NCBI GenBank assembly: GCA_021780095.1
Contig: JAJXZK010000119.1
Span: 1 to 15,518 of the forward strand
Reading direction: 5' to 3'
Source: Acidobacteriota bacterium
GTDB lineage: Bacteria; Acidobacteriota; Terriglobia; Terriglobales; Acidobacteriaceae
DNA length: 15,518 nt
Shown: positions 1 to 6,850 of the stretch, piece by piece
Layout: the number at the start of each line of letters is the position of its first letter
Numbering within the stretch: position 1 is the stretch's first letter
Position numbers and translations under genes: made by a program
Notes under the pieces: model-generated
Database searches by the model: none
Told to the model about the DNA's origin: nothing
What the model saw: only the letters and a program-made list of their open reading frames with translations

Positions 1-227
1 CCGAGGTGGTAGGCGCCCTCCGACGTCACCACGCGCCTGGAGTCGAACATTCGTCCAGGCAAATCCGGCAGGTCTCGAGTGATGTGCAATTGCACCAGCG
101 CCACGGGAGTCAGTGCTGCCATGGCAGCGCAGCAACATGCAACTGCCATGCCTTTATGAAGGGCGCACGTCTTCGCCAGGGCTACCGAATTTCCACTTTG
201 ATTGTCGACTGCCAATTCAAGCGCCAT
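1..227 (-). CDS. VKOR-like membrane protein, N-terminal part only
   Basis: This is the first 75 codons of a gene that leaves the window. I chose the ATG at 227 because it lies 11 bases after the stop of the SDR gene and has an AGGGG-type ribosome site 8 bases upstream. Residues about 26-48 form a hydrophobic helix containing three adjacent cysteines (CCC). It is followed by RDLPDLPGRMFDSRRVVTSE and the beginning of a GAYHLG stretch. That pattern resembles the region after the first helix in bacterial vitamin K epoxide reductase (VKOR) family proteins, which pass electrons between thiols and quinone in the inner membrane. The CxxC active site would lie beyond the window, so the family call is from remembered resemblance only. 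The alternative is an unclassified small membrane protein. It is probably co-transcribed with the SDR gene. Confidence 0.5.
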   Translation of the reverse strand, partial: MALELAVDNQSGNSVALAKTCALHKGMAVACCCAAMAALTPVALVQLHITRDLPDLPGRMFDSRRVVTSEGAYHL

Positions 228-238
228 GCGATTTTCCC

Positions 239-1243
239 CTAGACTTCTTGTTTCTTTTTGCACGCCACCACAATGGCCGTCACCAGCGCGGCGCCACCGG
301 CTGCAAACCATTTATGATGCAGATCCATAAAAACCTGTGGGCTGAACGAACAGGATTTCTTGTCGAACGGACCGTGCGCGCTGTGACGCCCGGGAACGTA
401 ATCCCACAGGTTGTTCGGTCGATTGGGATCGTCAGGAACGCCCGCTTGTTGCGCTTTGTATCCCGTCTCTCCAAGATCGCGATCAAGCAGGCCAGGAACA
501 AACATCTGACCGACGATCGCTTCCACGGTGGGCGAACCCACCCAATATTCGCGGCGCGGACGGTCCACTCCCGCAGCATGCACTACTACTTTTGCCGCGA
601 CCTCAGGCTGAAAAATCGGCGGCACCGGCTGCGGCTTGTCCGGCAAACGGCTCTTGACCCATGTGAACTGGACAGTATTCATAGCGGGCATCTGCACTAC
701 TGTCAGTTGGACATTGCTCTTGTCGTGGTAGAGTTCGCAGCGAAGCGAATCTGTAAATCCAATGATGGCGTGCTTCGCGGCGCAATATGCGGACTGCAGC
801 GGAATACTGCGCACCGCAAGGGCTGAACCCACCTGGATGATGGTGCCACGATCTCGAGGCAACATCCGCCGCAGGGCCGATTGGGTGCCGTAGACATACC
901 CCAGATAACTCACCTCGGTTACCCGCTTGTATTCTTCCGCCGTCATTTTTTTTACCGGCGAAAACACCGAGGCCATAGCGTTATTGACCCACACATCGAT
1001 CGGGCCGAAGGCCTCCTCCAGACGATTCGCCGCGTGCTCGATCGACGGAGCATCACTCACATCCAGCGGCAGCACAAGCCCTTCGCCGCCCATTTGCTCG
1101 ACTTCTTCTCTGCAAGCTTCCAGTGCTGCTCGATTGCGCGCGATCAGCCCAATCTTCGCACCTTGCTTTGCAAATCCATGTGCGATGGCTCGACCCAGGC
1201 CAGCAGAAGCGCCGGTAACCATCACGACTTGGTTCCTCTTCAT
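239..1243 (-). CDS. Short-chain dehydrogenase/reductase with C-terminal membrane anchor
   Basis: A 334-residue classical SDR, presumably an NAD(P)-dependent oxidoreductase; the substrate is not apparent. The cofactor motif TGASAGLG is at residues 10-17, NNA at 87-89, the catalytic Ser at 140 and the YCAAK Tyr/Lys pair at Y153 and K157. Classical SDRs run about 250 residues. This one continues for about 80 more, ending in a hydrophobic segment (about 311-327) followed by KKKQEV, which looks like a tail anchor leaving the catalytic domain in the cytoplasm. The ATG at 1243 has a strong GAAGGGG site 8 bases upstream. It lies 64 bases after the GMC gene and 11 bases before the VKOR-like gene, so it is probably the fifth gene of the same operon. 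The arginine after the second strand (IARNR, 35-39) would suit NADPH, but this is weak evidence. Confidence 0.88.
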   Translation of the reverse strand: MKRNQVVMVTGASAGLGRAIAHGFAKQGAKIGLIARNRAALEACREEVEQMGGEGLVLPLDVSDAPSIEHAANRLEEAFGPIDVWVNNAMASVFSPVKKMTAEEYKRVTEVSYLGYVYGTQSALRRMLPRDRGTIIQVGSALAVRSIPLQSAYCAAKHAIIGFTDSLRCELYHDKSNVQLTVVQMPAMNTVQFTWVKSRLPDKPQPVPPIFQPEVAAKVVVHAAGVDRPRREYWVGSPTVEAIVGQMFVPGLLDRDLGETGYKAQQAGVPDDPNRPNNLWDYVPGRHSAHGPFDKKSCSFSPQVFMDLHHKWFAAGGAALVTAIVVACKKKQEV

Positions 1244-1307
1244 TGTATGTTCCCCTTCTAAAACTTTCCCCGACTGGTTCGCGCGTCCGTCGTAACCGTC
1301 GCCGTTT

Positions 1308-3077
1308 CTATCGTTTCGCGAGTCTAATATTGGCTAGCCGGGGAATTCCGCGGCCATAGGTCCCTGGCGGAGCAAGATCTCTACGAATGGCTGGCTGCAT
1401 CATATCCCGACCGTTGCGAGTAAAAATAGATTCCCCTTGGACAATTAAGTAATCAGCTGTTCGCGCCGCTAATGCCTGAATCGTTAACCCTGGATTGGCG
1501 CTGCCTTGCGTGGGTAAAACGCTACCATCGCACACGAAAAGGTTACTTAAGTCATGGGTCCGTCCAAACTTGTCGACCACTGAAGTGCGCGAATCGGAAC
1601 CCATTCGTGCTGCCCCTACCAAATGCGCGTAGCGAGATTCCTGCACCACTTCCTGGGCTCCTGCAGCGCTCATCACTTCCATGACTTTATTTTTTCCAAA
1701 TTCGATCAACTTCTTGTCGTTGTCGTGCAAATTGAAGGTTACCTTGGCGACCGGCAGACCGAACCGGTCCTTCTCCTCCGCCAACTGCACCCGATTTTCT
1801 GGCCACGGCAGAATTTCTCCCAGCAGCGCGATCGCCGCCCAGTGGTTGTAATCCATCATCACGCGCCGGAGTCCCCATCCCCATGCGCCTTTCGCTGTCA
1901 TCATTTGCTTGGCGAACGCAATAGGCAAAGGACCCACGGTTTGAATTGCAAATCCGCGCGCAAAATCCCGCTTGGAATCGGTCTCGTAAAATTCCTCGGT
2001 CAGCGCATGCGCCGGAGGAGCTTTGTACATGCGCACCAGCTCTTCAAATCGTCCCAGCACCACGTTGCCGGCCTGCGCCATCAAATAGCGCCCGACCGTA
2101 TCGCTGGAATTCGCCAATCCGTTCTCGTATCCCGGACACGCGGAATTCAGCAGCAATCGAGGCGTTTCAATCGCGTAACCGGAAACGATTACGGCTCTCG
2201 CTTTTTGAAAATGCTCGTTGCCTTTCGCGTCAAAATAGCTCACGCCGGTCACGCGATTTTCTTTGTTCACGTGAATGCGGCTGACCATGCAGTTGTCGCG
2301 AATCTCCGCGCCGTTTTTCAGCGCATCCGGAACGTGCGTGATCAATGTGCTGGCCTTGGCGCCCACCTTGCAGGCCTGAATGCAGAAGCCACGATAGATG
2401 CAGTGCTGACGATCGCCATGCGAACCGGAGAGAATCGCAACCGGCCCTCCGATGCTGACCCCAATTCCGAGGCGCGTGCAGCCTTGGATCAGGACATCGC
2501 CCACGCCACCCATCGGATGCGGCCCGTAGGCATAGCCATGCGGATCGCCCCAGGGATAATAGGCAGGTCCCGCGACGGGCATTTCCAACTCCAACTGCTC
2601 GTAGTAGGGCTTCAACTCCTCGTAGGCCATCGGCCAGTCGACGCCGACCCCATCTTCAGAGTGAATTCGGAAGTCCGACGGATGCAGGCGCGGCGTAAAG
2701 GCGGCCCAGTGCACGGACCCCCCACCCACACCACGACCGCTATTGTTAGCGCCGAGCGCCAGCGGATGTTCGCCGCCCGTGATGCGCAGATCTTCCCAGT
2801 ACAAATTGTGCGAGCCCGCTTCATCACTGACCCAATCGCGCTCCGTGTTCCAAAAGGGTCCCGCTTCCAGACCCAGCACCCGAAAGCCCGCGCGCGACAA
2901 GCGCTGAAGAAGCACGCCCCCGGCTGAACCGACGCCGACAATCACATAGTCGACCTCTTCCTCGCCGAATCGCCGCATCGGAACATCACTTTTCTGGATT
3001 GGACCCAGGGCATGATCGTTGCCGTTGCGCTCGTTCAGTACATCTCTCTTCCACCATTCGCGGAGCAACTGCGTCAA
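1308..3077 (-). CDS. GMC-family FAD oxidoreductase (sugar/gluconate dehydrogenase-like) with predicted [3Fe-4S] motif
   Basis: A 589-residue flavoprotein of the glucose-methanol-choline family, likely oxidising a sugar, sugar acid or other alcohol. The FAD dinucleotide motif GVGSAGG is at residues 48-54, LEAG at 70-73 and the flavin-contact GRGVGGGSVHW at 114-124. The C-terminal active site has HLVGAARMG (His485) and SANPG (Asn528), the His/Asn pair typical of many GMC dehydrogenases. Three cysteines (C226, C232, C236; spacing 6 and 4) sit before VGAK. I recall the same spacing for the [3Fe-4S] ligands in Burkholderia FAD-dependent glucose dehydrogenase. I chose a TTG start at 3077 that overlaps the subunit 3 stop (TTGA) and has a GGGAGG site 6 bases upstream. 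The longer in-frame version from 3197 would run inside the upstream gene. No signal peptide or membrane helix is visible. The substrate is not determined. Confidence 0.9.
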   Translation of the reverse strand: MTQLLREWWKRDVLNERNGNDHALGPIQKSDVPMRRFGEEEVDYVIVGVGSAGGVLLQRLSRAGFRVLGLEAGPFWNTERDWVSDEAGSHNLYWEDLRITGGEHPLALGANNSGRGVGGGSVHWAAFTPRLHPSDFRIHSEDGVGVDWPMAYEELKPYYEQLELEMPVAGPAYYPWGDPHGYAYGPHPMGGVGDVLIQGCTRLGIGVSIGGPVAILSGSHGDRQHCIYRGFCIQACKVGAKASTLITHVPDALKNGAEIRDNCMVSRIHVNKENRVTGVSYFDAKGNEHFQKARAVIVSGYAIETPRLLLNSACPGYENGLANSSDTVGRYLMAQAGNVVLGRFEELVRMYKAPPAHALTEEFYETDSKRDFARGFAIQTVGPLPIAFAKQMMTAKGAWGWGLRRVMMDYNHWAAIALLGEILPWPENRVQLAEEKDRFGLPVAKVTFNLHDNDKKLIEFGKNKVMEVMSAAGAQEVVQESRYAHLVGAARMGSDSRTSVVDKFGRTHDLSNLFVCDGSVLPTQGSANPGLTIQALAARTADYLIVQGESIFTRNGRDMMQPAIRRDLAPPGTYGRGIPRLANIRLAKR

Positions 3078-3793
3078 TGCGTGCCTCCCTGCCCGGGCGT
3101 TGCAAGATGCTGGTCGTGACCGCCAATCCGCTCCGACACGTCGGAGACAGAATCCTCCGGCGCCAGCCAAGCGTAGCGTTGCTCGTTCACCTCCCACGAC
3201 TCCGCTTCCCCATGCTCCAAACGCATGTACGCGCGCGGATACGCTGGACCGCCAAATCCGATCTCATCCCACGCATAGGGATGCGAGTAGTACGCCTCAG
3301 CCGCGTCCTGTACCAGCAACATCCAGAACCGATGCACCGGCATGCGCTTCCAGATCTCATGGGCGCCTTCCGGCTCGCCATCGTGCAGCGTCTTTAGCAG
3401 CTTGTCCTGCTCCAGCGGTGTCAGGTCGAGAAATCCGCGTCCATCTTTCTGCTTTGCGATTTCTTCGATCGCCTGGATTCCCAGCCGGTACGCTTCATGA
3501 TCCGGGGGCATACCTTCGTAGCGGTAACCGTCGAGTCGATTGGTGTACAGGCGATCATCGACCGCGGACACGATGGGAATTCTGTATCGTTCCGACCGAT
3601 CGCTTTGCGGCAGAATATGTTCGAAAATCGCTTCGATCAGCGGAGCTTCTTGTGGCGTAAAGAATCGCAGCTCCCGTGAGCGACTCACTCGTTCCAGCAC
3701 CGTCTTGCGCGTCGCTTCATCCCAGTGCGCCTGCTGACCCAGCGTGGAGAATCCAGGATAGTATCCCGGCTGACCATTGCGGTGTGGCTTCAT
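3074..3793 (-). CDS. Gluconate 2-dehydrogenase subunit 3 family protein
   Basis: A 239-residue small partner subunit of a GMC dehydrogenase. The family signature is visible as FFTPQEAPLIEAIFEHILP (44-62) and, near the C-terminus, LLVQDAAEAYYSHP followed by WDEIGFGGPAYPRAY (about 159-189). In known gluconate and glucose dehydrogenases this subunit escorts the catalytic GMC subunit and usually carries a Tat signal for export. Here the N-terminus (MKPHRNGQPGYYPGFSTLG) has no twin arginine and no hydrophobic stretch. The ATG at 3793 overlaps the upstream stop as ATGA and has GGAGAG 5 bases before it. The open frame continues upstream to about 4072, but that part lies inside the membrane-protein gene and is not credible. 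The next gene, the GMC enzyme, overlaps its stop by two bases, which fits a stoichiometric complex. Confidence 0.87.
   Translation of the reverse strand: MKPHRNGQPGYYPGFSTLGQQAHWDEATRKTVLERVSRSRELRFFTPQEAPLIEAIFEHILPQSDRSERYRIPIVSAVDDRLYTNRLDGYRYEGMPPDHEAYRLGIQAIEEIAKQKDGRGFLDLTPLEQDKLLKTLHDGEPEGAHEIWKRMPVHRFWMLLVQDAAEAYYSHPYAWDEIGFGGPAYPRAYMRLEHGEAESWEVNEQRYAWLAPEDSVSDVSERIGGHDQHLATPGQGGTH
3084..3090 (-). promoter_or_regulatory. Ribosome binding site deciding the GMC start
   Basis: AGGGAGG on the minus strand lies 6 bases before a TTG whose last two bases are the first two bases of the subunit 3 TGA stop. It supports a TTG start with translational coupling, rather than a start 120 bases further upstream or the ATG 33 codons downstream of the TTG. 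Confidence 0.65.
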
Positions 3794-4827
3794 GGTTCTC
3801 TCCGGAACAAACTGGCCAGCAGCCCCAACATGCCGCATGCGCTGAACAGCAGCGGCGCCAGCACTGGCGGACCATACATGATGTTGTAGAGCAGATGTTT
3901 CCTTCCGCCCGGACGCCGAACCACGCCGCGCGCGTGATAGAAAAAGCCGACTCCGCCATCCACAACGGCAGCCGCGGAGAGCGCCGGCAGCCAGGTTTGT
4001 GCCGCCTTTCGATTTCGTAGCGACACAATTCCCGCGGCCATCAGCATCGGCGCCAGTAGGACGGGAGTCCACTGCGCCTTGTAGCGGAAATTGTTTTTAT
4101 AGTGGGAGTAGAAGGCCTCGAAGCCACTGAAGAAGGCGGCAAATACCGTTGCGGCGGCCATGTGTTTCTGGAAGCGTCCCTCGCGCAGGTCCTGAGCAAA
4201 GCTGATTTTTTCCGGTTTAGCTATTTTGCCCGCCGGTAACGCCGTCGCCCAGTGCTCCCCATGCGCGGCGCGGGGAAACCACGCAACATCATCGGCCGGG
4301 CTGTCCTGCTCCTGCTCCCTGCGAAGATAGGAAGCAATCAATCCCAGATACGCACTGACGCCAAATAGCAGCGGCGCAAACACCGGTGGCCCCATCACCA
4401 TATTCGTCATCGGGAATCGCCAGCCGCCCGGCTTGCGAGCGATTCCGCGAAGATGAAAATAAAATCCCAGCACGCCATCCGCCAGCGTCAACGCAGCGAT
4501 GGGACGCAACACGCGTCGCGCCGCGCGTCCGCTAACAAACCCGGCCACTCCCCCGGCAAACAGAAGAAGGCTGAGCGCAACCGGTGTGTACATCACTCTG
4601 CGGCTGTAGCTGCCACGATAATGTTCGTAGCCGACTTCCAGTCCCGTCATCAGGCTGGACGCGCCGGCAAGCAACGACAGGCTACGTTGAAATCGCCCCT
4701 CGCGAATGTGCTCGTCCAATCTGACGGCGATACCTTCCAGGTCTTGAACCGCGCTGCCGGCAGAGGAGTGCTCTGCTCTGTCGATCGATCGCAGAGATTC
4801 CACGTGTCCCGATTTTGCCTTATCCAT
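3790..4827 (-). CDS. Internally duplicated eight-helix membrane protein of unknown function
   Basis: A 345-residue protein I cannot assign to a named family. It consists of two copies of one unit, residues 41-171 and 214-344. They align without gaps over 131 residues, with about 51 identities by hand count, separated by a hydrophilic linker. Each unit has about four hydrophobic segments (roughly 47-70, 80-100, 106-128 and 145-169, and the same plus 173). Each starts with REGRFQ and ends with RRE. Conserved in both are a Glu-x2-Tyr-x-His-Tyr motif (E64/H69; E237/H242), Asp-Gly...Gly-Phe...His-x-Arg-Gly (D117/H125; D290/H298), PGG and GPPVxAPLLF. The paired intramembrane histidines could bind heme or quinone; that is inference. 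I preferred the ATG at 4827 (GGAG 5 bases upstream) over in-frame TTG 4857 and ATG 4845. It overlaps the subunit 3 start by 4 bases, so it is probably the membrane partner of the GMC complex. Confidence 0.85.
   Translation of the reverse strand: MDKAKSGHVESLRSIDRAEHSSAGSAVQDLEGIAVRLDEHIREGRFQRSLSLLAGASSLMTGLEVGYEHYRGSYSRRVMYTPVALSLLLFAGGVAGFVSGRAARRVLRPIAALTLADGVLGFYFHLRGIARKPGGWRFPMTNMVMGPPVFAPLLFGVSAYLGLIASYLRREQEQDSPADDVAWFPRAAHGEHWATALPAGKIAKPEKISFAQDLREGRFQKHMAAATVFAAFFSGFEAFYSHYKNNFRYKAQWTPVLLAPMLMAAGIVSLRNRKAAQTWLPALSAAAVVDGGVGFFYHARGVVRRPGGRKHLLYNIMYGPPVLAPLLFSACGMLGLLASLFRREP
3796..4188 (-). repeat. Second copy of the protein-level tandem unit (unit B)
   Basis: Codes for residues 214-344, in register with unit A with no insertions or deletions. 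Both motif histidines (242 and 298), the Asp at 290, PGG at 306-308 and GPP at 319-321 are kept. The region between the units (residues 172-213) is polar and probably forms a loop outside the membrane. Confidence 0.85.
4315..4707 (-). repeat. First copy of the protein-level tandem unit (unit A)
   Basis: Codes for residues 41-171 of the duplicated membrane protein. It begins with REGRFQ and ends with RRE. The four-helix layout, the E/H, D/H, PGG and GPP motifs and the exact length of 131 residues match the second copy. The repeat is clear in protein but diverged in DNA, so it is an old duplication rather than a recent one. Confidence 0.85.
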
Positions 4828-4869
4828 CCATACTCCGTGTTGCATTCGCCATCGCAAACCTTCGCCTGG

Positions 4870-6624
4870 CTAGACCACTTCGCGGACTTTGTCTTCAAGG
4901 ATTGTTTTAATGATCTTGGTGCGGTTCTTCTCGCCCCTCAACAACGCTTCCGAAAAATTTACGGCCTGCTTGGTGGTGATCTTTCCGGGCAGCGGCGGCT
5001 CGTTTGGATCGACCACGCACTGAACGACCGCGGGCCCCTGGTCTTGCAGCGCACGCCGTAAGACGGTCTCCGCCTGATCGGGCTGCTCAAGGGTGTAACC
5101 CGCCACACCGCAGGCTTCCGCTACCTTCGCGAAATCGATCGGGTGCAGATCCACGCCGAACTCAGGGTTCGCGTCCTCCACCATTTGCTCCCATTTGATC
5201 TGCCCCAGCACATTGTTCTTGATGACGATGACCTTCACGTTCAGCTTGTACTTCGCGAGTGTTGCCATCTCGCCCATCAACATCGTCAAACCGCCGTCTC
5301 CCACCACGCAGACGACCTGCCGCCCGGGGTAGGCGACCGCCGCGCCGATGCTGTATGGCAAGCCATTCGCCATGGTGGCCAGAGAGCCCGAGAGGGAAAA
5401 CTTCATATCCCCACGCATCTCCACGTAGCGCGCGGTCCAAGTCGCAATGGTTCCGCTGTCGGAGGAAACGATGGCGTCATCATGCAGCAGCCGGTTCAGT
5501 GTATAGGTCACCACTTGCGGCTTCATCGGCATATCCATGCGAGTGCCGCGCTTCTCCATTACTTCATTCCAACTCTTCATGCGGTCTTGATAATCCTCAA
5601 GGAATCCTCGCCGCTTCTTCCGCTTCAACAGTGGGAACAGGGCCGCAAGCGTGGCTTTAGCATCGCCCGTCAGCTCCACATCTACCGGGTGCCGCAGCCC
5701 AATCCGCGCTGGGTCAATGTCAATCTGCACGCACTTGGCATTGCCCGGCTTCGGAAGAAATTCCATGTACGGAAAACTGGTGCCAACCATCAACAGCGTG
5801 TCGCATTCTTCCATCGCTTCTTGTGACGGCGCTGTGCCCAGCAATCCGATCCCTCCAATGGCTAATGGATGGCGATCCGGAATGACCGCCTTGCCCAGCA
5901 GCGCCTTCACTACCGGTGCGCCGAGGGTTTCCGCCACTTGAATGACTTCTTCACGCCCGCCCAAAGCTCCAGCCCCGACTAACATCACGACGCGACTGCC
6001 ATCGTTCAAAATCGCGGCGGCCTGCTCCAGAGAAGTGTGCGGCGGAGTGGGATGAGCAGGGCTGAATCGATACTCGCTATGATTCGCTACATTCGCGTCG
6101 GAGCGCTTTTGGCTGGAGGCCGGCCATTCCTGAATATCTTTTGGAATGGTGATGTGCGCCACACCACGACGTGCGAAAGCAGTACGAATCGCCTCGTCGA
6201 CCACCGGTATCACGTGCGCCGGACCCATGATGCGCTCGTTGTAGACAGACACGTCCATGAACAATTTGTCGAGATCGACGTCTTGCTGATAATGCGTGCC
6301 AATCAAGTCATGAAAGGTGTGGCCGGTAATGGCGAGCACTGGGTGCCCATCGCACTTCGCATCATAAAGTCCGTTCAGCAAGTGAATTCCACCGGGACCC
6401 GATGTCGCCAGACAAACACCCAAGCGGCCGGTGTATTTCGCATAGCCGAGAGCCGCGAATGCCGCCGCCTCTTCATGCCGCACCTGAATGAATTTCAATC
6501 TCTCCTGATGCGTCCTCAACCCTTCAAACAAGCCATCGATTCCATCGCCAGGAAAGCCGAAAATTGTATCCACGCCCCAGGCAATCAGGCGCTCAAACAG
6601 GACATCTGCAACTTGCTGGTTCAT
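4870..6624 (-). CDS. Thiamine-diphosphate enzyme of the pyruvate oxidase/PoxB type
   Basis: A 584-residue three-domain ThDP enzyme, close in length to E. coli PoxB (572). It has the catalytic Glu51 in RHEEAAAFAA, a SGPGG turn at 75-79, a central FAD/nucleotide-type domain and the ThDP-Mg motif GDGG (442-445) ending in KNN (469-471). PoxB converts pyruvate to acetate and CO2 and passes electrons to membrane quinone. The C-terminus ends in a charged amphipathic stretch (about 563-584), which could serve the membrane docking known for PoxB. Where I recall E. coli PoxB having an active-site Phe (LGF), this protein has LGQIKWEQM (Gln475), so the substrate may differ and I give no symbol. The ATG at 6624 has GAGGAAG 7 bases upstream. 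It is the first gene of the minus-strand run, 42 bases before the membrane protein. Confidence 0.85.
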   Translation of the reverse strand: MNQQVADVLFERLIAWGVDTIFGFPGDGIDGLFEGLRTHQERLKFIQVRHEEAAAFAALGYAKYTGRLGVCLATSGPGGIHLLNGLYDAKCDGHPVLAITGHTFHDLIGTHYQQDVDLDKLFMDVSVYNERIMGPAHVIPVVDEAIRTAFARRGVAHITIPKDIQEWPASSQKRSDANVANHSEYRFSPAHPTPPHTSLEQAAAILNDGSRVVMLVGAGALGGREEVIQVAETLGAPVVKALLGKAVIPDRHPLAIGGIGLLGTAPSQEAMEECDTLLMVGTSFPYMEFLPKPGNAKCVQIDIDPARIGLRHPVDVELTGDAKATLAALFPLLKRKKRRGFLEDYQDRMKSWNEVMEKRGTRMDMPMKPQVVTYTLNRLLHDDAIVSSDSGTIATWTARYVEMRGDMKFSLSGSLATMANGLPYSIGAAVAYPGRQVVCVVGDGGLTMLMGEMATLAKYKLNVKVIVIKNNVLGQIKWEQMVEDANPEFGVDLHPIDFAKVAEACGVAGYTLEQPDQAETVLRRALQDQGPAVVQCVVDPNEPPLPGKITTKQAVNFSEALLRGEKNRTKIIKTILEDKVREVV

Positions 6625-6850
6625 GGGATCACTTCCTCTTCGGGCTCACTGTTGGGCAGCGGTAGCTTTGGAATGTCGGAAAAGAGATGGGCTGAAACAG
6701 CCGCGCGGGACGCTGTCAAAACACGCATCCAACAAAACTTTGTCACACTCTGTTAGAAGACAATTCCATGATGTGGGATGTATCGCCGCGCGACCGACAG
6801 GTTTTGCGAAGGGACACAACTCTGCAATCAGATGCGGAATCCCTTTGTAT
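6625..6850. promoter_or_regulatory. Divergent intergenic region
   Basis: These 226 bases separate the minus-strand ThDP-enzyme operon from the plus-strand enolase-superfamily gene, so promoters for both must lie here or nearby. A perfect TTGACA (minus strand, 6714-6719) is present, but no good -10 box follows at 16-18 bases. A short inverted repeat, GGCTGAAACAGCC (6690-6702), could be an operator or chance. I see no convincing small gene or RNA. Confidence 0.45.

Noticed and set aside
113..826. A 237-codon plus-strand open frame
   Set aside because: It is antisense to the SDR and VKOR-like genes, and no motif is present.
1623..2927. A 434-codon plus-strand open frame
   Set aside because: It is antisense to the well-supported GMC gene, is rich in His/Arg as expected of a reverse-strand shadow, and has no recognisable motif.
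3794..4072. In-frame upstream extension of the subunit 3 gene
   Set aside because: It lies within the membrane-protein gene in another frame, has Arg/Ser/Ala-rich unnatural sequence, and a good ribosome site precedes the ATG at 3793.
6714..6719. Perfect TTGACA -35 box on the minus strand before the ThDP enzyme gene
   Set aside because: No acceptable -10 hexamer is found 16-18 bases downstream, so I do not call it a promoter.
6623..6850. In-frame upstream extension of the enolase-superfamily gene
   Set aside because: The translation is Cys/His/Arg-rich with no family resemblance, and the expected N-terminal domain begins at about 6851.
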